Positions 43,583-50,441 of a stretch of DNA of 64,000 bases are shown here, in pieces; position 1 is the stretch's first letter; each line of letters begins with the position of its first letter. Source of the stretch: Microlunatus phosphovorus NM-1. GTDB taxonomy: Bacteria > Actinomycetota > Actinomycetes > Propionibacteriales > Propionibacteriaceae. The notes below the pieces were generated by a model, which was given only the letters and a program-made list of their open reading frames with translations, was not told where the DNA came from and did not search any database. Position numbers and translations under genes: made by a program. The stretch is taken from assembly GCF_000270245.1 (NCBI RefSeq), contig NC_015635.1, positions 930,001-994,000 of the forward strand. Direction: 5' to 3'.

Positions 43583-43969
43583 ATGGGCGACCCGCTGCTG
43601 ACCTACGCCGAGGCGTTGTCTGGGCGGATCGCACGGGCAGAGGCACAGCGGGCGGCGCTGATAGCTGCGATCGAGAGCACCCGGACCGCGCGCAGCCTCG
43701 ACTTCGCCGATGACGAGCATGACCCGGACGGCTCACTGGCGTCGTTGGATCAGGCGCGGGACAGTGCGTTGCTGGAGCGTACGGAGCAGACGCTCGCCGA
43801 CTTGGCGGCAGCCCAACGGCGTCTCGAGGACGGCAGCTACGGCGTCTGTGAGGTCTGCGGCCGAGCGATCGCGCCGGAGCGGCTGCTGGCTCGGCCGGAG
43901 ACTCGGGATTGCATCACCTGCGCCGAGCGAAGCAGCCGTCGGGGCCGACACCATCGACAGGTGCGCTGA
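43583..43969 (+). CDS. DksA/TraR-type C4 zinc-finger protein
   Basis: A 128-residue protein with a helical N-terminal two-thirds and a C-terminal zinc finger C89-x2-C92-x17-C110-x2-C113 (YGVCEVCGRAI, RPETRDCITC). This is the TraR/DksA layout that reaches into the RNA polymerase secondary channel. Acidic residues near the coiled-coil tip (DDEHDPDGS, about 43-51) are present. ATG 43583 is used; it follows GGTGAG. Its stop codon lies inside hairpin copy C. Confidence 0.85.
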   Translation: MGDPLLTYAEALSGRIARAEAQRAALIAAIESTRTARSLDFADDEHDPDGSLASLDQARDSALLERTEQTLADLAAAQRRLEDGSYGVCEVCGRAIAPERLLARPETRDCITCAERSSRRGRHHRQVR

Positions 43970-44006
43970 CGTTGCTTCGCGAGTTGCGAAGCAACCCTGG
44001 CGCACC
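43960..44006. repeat. GGTGCGC-armed intergenic hairpin, copy C
   Basis: GGTGCGC (43960-43966) pairs with GCGCACC (44000-44006), and GTTGCTTCGC pairs perfectly with GCGAAGCAAC around AACTC-type loop bases. The reverse complement aligns with copy A over about 75 bp including the flanks. It begins within the last codons of the zinc-finger gene and lies 50 bp from the end of the converging GH2 gene, so a two-way terminator is the simplest role. Confidence 0.85.
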
Positions 44007-44056
44007 AGTGAGTGCGCGCTCACTTGGCGACAAACGGCTCGGGTGGGCGCTCCGGC

Positions 44057-45916
44057 TCACCGAGCTTCGTACGCGGCCGGTCGCTGCTGCGCCCGGCGTA
44101 CCCGATCGATGTCGAGCTTCTGGGAGCGGTCGAAGCGGTAGATGCCGTTCTGCTCCTGGAACACGTCGGTGAGCTGGGTGTAGCAATAGCCGAACATCAG
44201 GGGGTCGTCGAGGAGTACGCCGACCAGACCTTCGAAGCGGGCATGGAAGTCCTCGACATCACGGACCCGCTGACCATAGCCCCAGGACCCGTCGCTGCCG
44301 CTGTCGGACCCGTGGCTGTCCAAGAGGTCGGGATTCCACCAGATGCCGCCGAACTCGCTGACGAAGTAGGGCTGGCCGGCGTACGGGAGGGAGAACTCAC
44401 CCTCGGTACGCCGGTTCCGGTAGGGATCGCCTTGGGCCAGTCCGGCTTGGTTCGCGGCGAACCCATCCGGGTCCTGCTCGTAGTCGTGCGAGTCCCAGAC
44501 CTCGGTCTCCGGCACCCGATGGCTGTAGCCGGAGGCGTCGAGCACCGGCCGGGTGGGATCGGCGGCCTTGGTCGCCAGCCACATGCCTCGGGTGACATCG
44601 TCGAGTTGCGTGATCTGGTCGCGGAGGACCTGATGCGTCTCGTTCAGCGGGCACCAGCCGATGATGCTGGTGTGGTTGACGTCGCGAGCCAGCACCTCGA
44701 GCCACTGGGTGACGAAAGACGCGGTGGGCTGCTGGTTGTCGGTGACATCGCCGTTGATCCGCGCGCCCCAATCGCCGAACTCGCCCCAGACGAGATAGCC
44801 GAGACGATCGGCGTGATAGAAGAAGCGCTCCTCGAAGACCTTCTGGTGCAGCCGCGCACCGTTGAATCCCGCTTCGATGGACAGCTCGATGTCGCGTCGC
44901 AGCGCGGCGTCGTCGGGTGCGGTCAGCAGGCTCTGCGGCCAGTAGCCCTGATCGAGGACCAGTCGCTGGAAGACGCGCTCGCCGTTGAGCAGGATCGCGG
45001 TACCGTCGATGGTCACCGAGCGCAGGCCCGTATAGCTGTCGACCTGGTCGACCAGCTGATCGTCGGCGTCCCACAGCTCGAGTCGTAGGCCGTAGAGGTG
45101 CGGATCGGCCGGCTCCCAAACCCGTCGGCGCTCCGGCGGCACCGTCACCGTGACCGTCGGTGCCCGGTCCAGATCGACCCTCGTCGTGGCTGAGCCGACC
45201 GTGCCGTGCTCGTCGGACAGGGTCGCGCTCGCCGTCCAGCCGGTACGGCTCGCGCTGACCGGCAGCTCGACTGTGAAGGCGCCGGATCCCAGCTGAGGTA
45301 CGACCCGGCCGCGGCGCAGATGAACCTGGGGGACTGCCTCCAGCCATACCGTCTGCCAGATGCCGGTGGTTCGGGTGTAGTCGCAGTCATGATTGGCATA
45401 GAGCCTGGACTGCTTGCCGCGCGCCTGGACGGCATGGATCGTGTCGCGAGCGCGTACGACGATCGTGATCTCGTCCCGCTCGCCCTCGCCCTCGTCGTCC
45501 CGCTCGACGCCGTACGCGCCACTATCCACGGCGTCGGTGATGTCGAAGGTGAACGAGGAGAAGCCGCCGCGGTGCCGGCCGACCTCATGATCGTTGACCC
45601 ACACCGTGGTGTCGTGGTCGACGGCCCCGAAATGCAGCAGCACGCATTGCGCGGCCCACTCGGCCGGAATCGGCACAGTCCGGCGATACCAGACCGTCTC
45701 GAGGAAATCGGTGTCGCCGACGCCGGAGAGCTCGCTCTCCGGGCAGAACGGCACGACGATCTCGCCGCCGAGCTCGCGGGTGCGTAGACCCCGTTCCAGC
45801 CCGCTGTCGCCACGGTCGATCTCGAACTGCCAGGTGCCGTTGAGGTTGAGCCAGGACGACCGGAAGAACTGCGGTCGGGGGTGCTCCGGGCGGGGGACAG
45901 GCGTGCCGGGATGCAT
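44057..45916 (-). CDS. GH2 family beta-glycosidase
   Basis: A 619-residue glycoside hydrolase family 2 enzyme. An N-terminal sugar-binding domain (FRSSWLNLNGTWQFEID, TVWYRRTVPIP, VWVNDHEVGRHRGGF) and an immunoglobulin-like domain precede the TIM barrel. The acid/base is the Glu in GWCPLNETHQ and the nucleophile the Glu in YFVSEFGGIWW. No signal peptide is seen. Substrate (beta-galactoside, glucuronide or mannoside) cannot be decided. ATG 45916 follows AAGGAG. It is divergent from the membrane protein gene at 46000. Confidence 0.88.
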   Translation of the reverse strand: MHPGTPVPRPEHPRPQFFRSSWLNLNGTWQFEIDRGDSGLERGLRTRELGGEIVVPFCPESELSGVGDTDFLETVWYRRTVPIPAEWAAQCVLLHFGAVDHDTTVWVNDHEVGRHRGGFSSFTFDITDAVDSGAYGVERDDEGEGERDEITIVVRARDTIHAVQARGKQSRLYANHDCDYTRTTGIWQTVWLEAVPQVHLRRGRVVPQLGSGAFTVELPVSASRTGWTASATLSDEHGTVGSATTRVDLDRAPTVTVTVPPERRRVWEPADPHLYGLRLELWDADDQLVDQVDSYTGLRSVTIDGTAILLNGERVFQRLVLDQGYWPQSLLTAPDDAALRRDIELSIEAGFNGARLHQKVFEERFFYHADRLGYLVWGEFGDWGARINGDVTDNQQPTASFVTQWLEVLARDVNHTSIIGWCPLNETHQVLRDQITQLDDVTRGMWLATKAADPTRPVLDASGYSHRVPETEVWDSHDYEQDPDGFAANQAGLAQGDPYRNRRTEGEFSLPYAGQPYFVSEFGGIWWNPDLLDSHGSDSGSDGSWGYGQRVRDVEDFHARFEGLVGVLLDDPLMFGYCYTQLTDVFQEQNGIYRFDRSQKLDIDRVRRAQQRPAAYEAR

Positions 45917-45999
45917 GAGTGCGGGTCACTCCTTGGAAGTCGCGATCGGTACCATCATTCTCTCGGCGATGGAGAGCGGGAGCACGCATCTCTGCCGGG

Positions 46000-47664
46000 A
46001 TGAGCGAGATTGCGGGGTGGGCGATGACCCAGCCGTCACCCGATGCTTGGACGCTGGCCTCCGGGATGGCCATCGCCGTGTTGCTCTTCGCGGGCATTGG
46101 CACCTGGCCCGTGTGCCTGCTGATCCTCTCGTTGTACCGGAAGGCGATCGAGCGTGGCATGCGGCGCTCCCGGCAGTTGGCACCGACACCGACCATGGCG
46201 CAGCCGACACCGACGGCACCGGTGCGCGAGATATCCCTTGTGGACGGGAGATCGGCGGTTGCGTCCCCGCTGGGTGCGCAAGCGCTCCGCGGGATCCGGC
46301 GCGTTCAGTGGGTGTACGCGGTTGCGGCCGCCGGCTACGGGGTGGCCGCGGTGGTGGTCTTCCACCAGGTCGAATCGATGGAGGTGCTGCCCGTTCGCAG
46401 CCTGGTCCTCGGTCTGCTCTTCAGCTGGCCGATCGTCCCCACGTTGATCTCGCTGACTCCGATTGGTCGTGCCGAGCGGTGGCTGATCTGGTCAGGTTGG
46501 CTGGCCCTGATCGTGGTGCTGCTGGTGATCGGGAGACTCCCTTTGCTGCAGATCCTCGGTGGGATCGGACTGCTGATCGGGTTGCCGGCACTCTTCGTAC
46601 TGGCCAGTAGCGCCCGATCGATGCGCGGAGCCGCGTGGCTGGTCGCCCCCTCGATGGTCATGATCGGCCTGGCCTTCTGGGAGCTCTATCCAGTCGTCTT
46701 CGCCCTCCTCGAGGGAGTGTGGGTCGGCGTTCTGGCCGTGCCGTTCGTCGCCAAGGCGTTGGGCTATCTGGCTCTCGTGCCCGCGTACGCCTGGCTGATG
46801 ACCCGGATCTATGCGGTGAAGCTGATCGGCGACGAGACGTTGTTGCTCCTGCAATGGTGGTTCGTCGCCACGATCGTGTACGCCTCCCTGCTGACTCCGC
46901 TGGGCGCCGCTGCGGTCGCCGTCGGGTTCATCCCGTACGCCGTCCTCCTCGTCATCTTGTTCGTCTCCTTCCTGCTGCAACGCCCAGGGCGGCAGGCCCC
47001 GGTCCGGCTGCTGCTGTTGCGTACCTTCGGTGCTCGACGGCGAAGCACCCGGCTGCTCCGCGACCTGACTCGCCAGTGGCGGTGGGTCGGCAGCGTCGAG
47101 CTGATCACCGCACCCGATCTGGCCACCGAGGCGCTCACGCCTGACGAACTGGTGGACTTCATCAGCTTCCGGCTGTCGCGCCGTTTCGTCCGCGACGAGA
47201 GCATGATCGGGCACCGTCTGGAATCGCTTGATCTGCGACCTGACCGGGACGGCAGATACCGAGTCAACGAACTCATGTGCCATGACGACACCTGGCGTCC
47301 CACGGTCGAGTCACTGATCTCGAGCGTGGACGTCATCCTGCTGGATCTCCGAGGCTTCGGCCCCCACCATGCCGGGGTCACCGAGGAACTCGAACGTCTT
47401 GTCGCGCTGGTGCCGCTGCACAAGGTCGTCGCCCTGGTGGACGACACCACTGACGTCAACGCCTTCCCGGGGGGCGTTGTGGCGAGCCGCGGCCTTCGCC
47501 CCGCCCTCGTCGCCGCTGGCGACGGACCCCTTTCCGGCACTGCGGGTGATCCAGAGTTCGACTTCTCGCACTGGTCTGCGTCAGTTGCTGAATGCGCTGG
47601 GGGTGGCGGTGGATCCGCGACTTGCACCAGGCAGTGCCTGATCACGCCGCTGTCAACGTGCTGA
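46000..47664 (+). CDS. Multi-pass membrane protein with C-terminal cytosolic domain; 3' end probably frameshifted
   Basis: About 554 residues. Nine or ten hydrophobic helices occupy residues 15-350 (for example LASGMAIAVLLFAGIGTW, AVPFVAKALGYLALVPAYAW, VLLVILFVSFLLQRP). A soluble domain then follows: RLLLLRTFGARRRSTRLL, DFISFRLSRRFVRDESM, SSVDVILLDLRGFGPHHAG and LHKVVALVDDTTD, alternating strands and helices like a Rossmann/TIR-type fold. Family unknown. The last residues (AECAGGGGGSATCT...) look unnatural, whereas another frame gives LRQLLNALGVAVDPRL and a stop at 47641, so a frameshift near 47540 is likely. The start is ATG 46000 or ATG 46024. The end overlaps the converging TIR gene by 12 bp. 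Confidence 0.65.
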   Translation: MSEIAGWAMTQPSPDAWTLASGMAIAVLLFAGIGTWPVCLLILSLYRKAIERGMRRSRQLAPTPTMAQPTPTAPVREISLVDGRSAVASPLGAQALRGIRRVQWVYAVAAAGYGVAAVVVFHQVESMEVLPVRSLVLGLLFSWPIVPTLISLTPIGRAERWLIWSGWLALIVVLLVIGRLPLLQILGGIGLLIGLPALFVLASSARSMRGAAWLVAPSMVMIGLAFWELYPVVFALLEGVWVGVLAVPFVAKALGYLALVPAYAWLMTRIYAVKLIGDETLLLLQWWFVATIVYASLLTPLGAAAVAVGFIPYAVLLVILFVSFLLQRPGRQAPVRLLLLRTFGARRRSTRLLRDLTRQWRWVGSVELITAPDLATEALTPDELVDFISFRLSRRFVRDESMIGHRLESLDLRPDRDGRYRVNELMCHDDTWRPTVESLISSVDVILLDLRGFGPHHAGVTEELERLVALVPLHKVVALVDDTTDVNAFPGGVVASRGLRPALVAAGDGPLSGTAGDPEFDFSHWSASVAECAGGGGGSATCTRQCLITPLSTC

Positions 47665-48612
47665 CCGACCCAGGGCGTCCGTCACCATCTCTATCAGGTC
47701 AGTTGGTCTATTGGTCGATCCTTGAGCGCCCCTCGACAATGCCTCGCGGCGATGGGCTTCGGAGCCCGAGGCGGCGTAGATGAAGTAGGGAGTGCCTATG
47801 CCTGCCCGCCGTACTTCCGCGAGCAACCTATAGCCCTCGCGGGCGCCCTCCTTGCGGCCCATATCGGAGATGATCACGCCATAGCGGTTGTTCTCCAGGC
47901 GAGCCATGGCTTCGTCGGTGGACAAGGCCAGCTCGACCGCCAGACCAAGTGATTCGAACATTCTCCTTTCGTGGATGTTGTTCTCCGGCCGATCGTCGAC
48001 CCAGAGCAAGGAATCTGGCTGACCAGCCGGCGCTCCTCGGCTGGTGCTGTGTGCTGCATCAGCTGCCCGGATCACCCGGTCGGCCAGGATGTCGGCTGCC
48101 ATCGGTGCGCCGGTGCCTGCCGGACTCTGCTCTTGAGCACGGCTCAGCGACACGGCGCTCGCGATCAGCGAGGTCAGCTCCATCGCGGTCAGGTTCGTGA
48201 GCGGGGTTTGCGGTGCCGGATCAGTCCCAGCTCGAGGTCTGGCGGAGTCATGGATGCGTCTGGCTGTCTCCGCCACGCGGCGAAGCTCGCGCTCCCACAC
48301 ATCACCCTGAACGACCGGCGGCAGATCGTCTGGTTGGAGGGAGGAATCGGCGACGTAGGTGACGATTTTGATGCCGGCGCCCCAGAAAGCCCCCAGCTCG
48401 GCTCCGCACCAGGCAGAATTCACCGAGTCATGAGTCGCGATGAAGACACACACCGAGCATTCGCGAATGGTGCTTCTGAGTTGATTGCGCAGGCCCTCGC
48501 CGGAGCGAATACTGGTGGGTTCCCAGTACGGGACGTTGACCTGAGTCAGAAAATCGGCAACGTTTCTGAACTCTGCTTTGTTGCTGAAGGAATGACTGAT
48601 GAAAGCTGTCAC
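47653..48612 (-). CDS. TIR domain - response-regulator receiver fusion protein
   Basis: A 319-residue protein. Residues 1-120 are a TIR domain: AFISHSFSNKAEF, YWEPTSIRSGEGL, CVFIATHDSVNSAWCGAELG, with E72 at the place of the NADase catalytic glutamate. Residues about 200-315 form a receiver domain: acidic pair D206/D207 (LLWVDDRPEN), phosphoacceptor D250 in IISDMGRK, S282 and, at the usual Lys position, R302 in STNRPTD. The loss of that lysine suggests altered signalling. A helical linker joins them. Its start overlaps the SLOG-patatin gene by 4 bp. TIR domains cleave NAD or make nucleotide signals, so this is probably the signal-making or killing component of the operon. Confidence 0.85.
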   Translation of the reverse strand: MTAFISHSFSNKAEFRNVADFLTQVNVPYWEPTSIRSGEGLRNQLRSTIRECSVCVFIATHDSVNSAWCGAELGAFWGAGIKIVTYVADSSLQPDDLPPVVQGDVWERELRRVAETARRIHDSARPRAGTDPAPQTPLTNLTAMELTSLIASAVSLSRAQEQSPAGTGAPMAADILADRVIRAADAAHSTSRGAPAGQPDSLLWVDDRPENNIHERRMFESLGLAVELALSTDEAMARLENNRYGVIISDMGRKEGAREGYRLLAEVRRAGIGTPYFIYAASGSEAHRREALSRGAQGSTNRPTDLIEMVTDALGRSAR

Positions 48613-50381
48613 GCTGCCTCCCCGGAAGGTCTGGGCGGCAGGAAGCCACTGAAATGCTTACCCACCGCGACATCCTGGGCGGCCAGGGTGCCTAGTTTCT
48701 GCCAGTTGTCGATCTGGCGATAGTTGTCCATGGCGGTGACCGCCGGCCAGTCCTGGTCGGCGATGCCGGCCGCTGTCAGGCCGTCCGGACCGAGGTCGCT
48801 GTCATAGTGGACATAGCTGAAGTACTGGCCGATGGCGGGGATGCCGACCTGCTGGCTGAGTTCCTGCTGTTGCTCCCAGGCGTCCAGGTCGTGCGCCGGA
48901 AAGAGCTGCCCGGTCAGCTTGCCCACCTCGCGGTCGAGCTCAGGTCCGAAGCGGCAGTCACCGATCACCCGACACAGCAGGTCCTGGCTGAACGCGCTGC
49001 CGTTCATCAAGACCGAGGGCAGTCTGCCGAGATTCGCCAGGGATTCCAGCGGCTGCCAGGACCGCTCTGGACCGGCCTGAGCGCGTACGCCGGTGCCGAC
49101 CGAGACCACCAGCAGGTCACGATTGCCGGTCGGCCAGCCGAGCCCGTACGCGGGCACGGTGGCCATCACCGCGGCGATCAGCGCCGGGTTGTTGAACGCA
49201 GTCACACCACCGTCCTGGAAGCGGACCCGCTGCTGCCCGACCTGGACGGTCTCCGGCGGGAAATAGGTGGGCGCCGCGGTGCTGCCCCGGACCAGTTTCA
49301 CCAAGGGCAGGTCGAGGTTGCGGTCCGCGCCGCCTTCGGTGATCAGCCGGTCGGTCCGGTTGTATTTGGCCTGGGTGCAGTTGCTCAGCAGCCAGGCTGA
49401 ATCGGAGTCGATGCGATGCAGCACCAGCAGCAGCAGCGTACGAAGGCGTGGGTCGCCCAGGGTGAGGTCGGTGCCGAAGAACTCCTCGAGCTGCTCGGTG
49501 ATGCCGCTGGCCCCGAACCGCGACAGATAGGGCACGGAAGCGAGGCTGCGCCGGAAGGCGAGCTTGCCGAGCTGGTGATAGCGGGTGCGGATCTCGTCCA
49601 CCGATTTCCCGAGCGCAAGCCCGGTCGCGATGATGGCGCCAGTGCTGGTGCCGGCCAGGTAGTCGAAATAGTCCGCCAGCACCAGGTCGGGTTGGCCGAG
49701 CGTGTCGCGGAGCTGGGACTCGATCTCGGCCAGGATCTCCAGGCTGATCACTCCTCGCAGGCCGCCGCCGGTGAGGGTCAGGATCTTCTTCGGACCGGGT
49801 CCGCGCTGGCGCGCTGCGTACGCCCGAGGGGTGGGATCGATGATCGTGAAGGTCCCGGACTTCTCCCGAACGGTCTTCAACGCCTGCTGGGCGGCATTGC
49901 CGGTGCCGCCTCCCGTGGCCACCACGCCGTCCCAGATCAGCAGGGCGTGTGCCTCGGGCGCCGCCGCCAGCTTGGCGATCATCCAGTCGTTTGCCCGGGC
50001 GAAGATCTGGGAGCCGCGAGCGTCGCCTGCGTCACCCGGCAGCACCTCGACCGTCGCGTGGTCGCGGACGTAGGCGAAGCTCTGCTCCCACACGCTGCCG
50101 TTCGCCCCGTCGCGGACGGAGCGGTTGAGGAAATCCTCCGGCTCGAGCGCCAGGCACAGCTCGACCCGGGCTCCCAGCCGCAGTGCTTCCTCTGCAGCGA
50201 TCAGGTCAGCGCCTCGGGCGCCGCCGGTCAGGATGGTCCACGAAGGCCCGACGTCCAGCTGACTGAGCTCCCACGCAATCCGTTTGCGGACCTGCGGCAC
50301 CCGGTCTTCGGGGAACCGTGGCCGTGGCCGTCCCGGATCGTCGGTGCGGTGACCGCTCACCCAAAGCACTCGTTCCGTCAA
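48609..50381 (-). CDS. SLOG sensor - patatin-like phospholipase effector
   Basis: A 590-residue protein. Residues 1-185 are a SLOG-type Rossmann sensor (VLWVSGHRT, TILTGGARGADL with GG at 53-54, ALLIWDGV). Residues 198-590 are a patatin phospholipase: oxyanion GGGLRG (205-210), nucleophile S246 in AGTSTGA and the dyad Asp D390 in FQDGG. SLOG domains bind nucleotide-derived signals, and patatins degrade membrane phospholipids; the pair is known from nucleotide-dependent conflict systems. The start is an unusual TTG at 50381, supported by GGAGG 8 bp upstream and by the first strand of the SLOG domain. It is the middle gene, 60 bp after the SLATT gene. Confidence 0.88.
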   Translation of the reverse strand: MTERVLWVSGHRTDDPGRPRPRFPEDRVPQVRKRIAWELSQLDVGPSWTILTGGARGADLIAAEEALRLGARVELCLALEPEDFLNRSVRDGANGSVWEQSFAYVRDHATVEVLPGDAGDARGSQIFARANDWMIAKLAAAPEAHALLIWDGVVATGGGTGNAAQQALKTVREKSGTFTIIDPTPRAYAARQRGPGPKKILTLTGGGLRGVISLEILAEIESQLRDTLGQPDLVLADYFDYLAGTSTGAIIATGLALGKSVDEIRTRYHQLGKLAFRRSLASVPYLSRFGASGITEQLEEFFGTDLTLGDPRLRTLLLLVLHRIDSDSAWLLSNCTQAKYNRTDRLITEGGADRNLDLPLVKLVRGSTAAPTYFPPETVQVGQQRVRFQDGGVTAFNNPALIAAVMATVPAYGLGWPTGNRDLLVVSVGTGVRAQAGPERSWQPLESLANLGRLPSVLMNGSAFSQDLLCRVIGDCRFGPELDREVGKLTGQLFPAHDLDAWEQQQELSQQVGIPAIGQYFSYVHYDSDLGPDGLTAAGIADQDWPAVTAMDNYRQIDNWQKLGTLAAQDVAVGKHFSGFLPPRPSGEAA

Positions 50382-50441
50382 CTTGGTCGCCTCCAGCCGT
50401 CGGTTGCCGCGCCCTCAGTATGAGCCACCCAGGTCCGCGAT

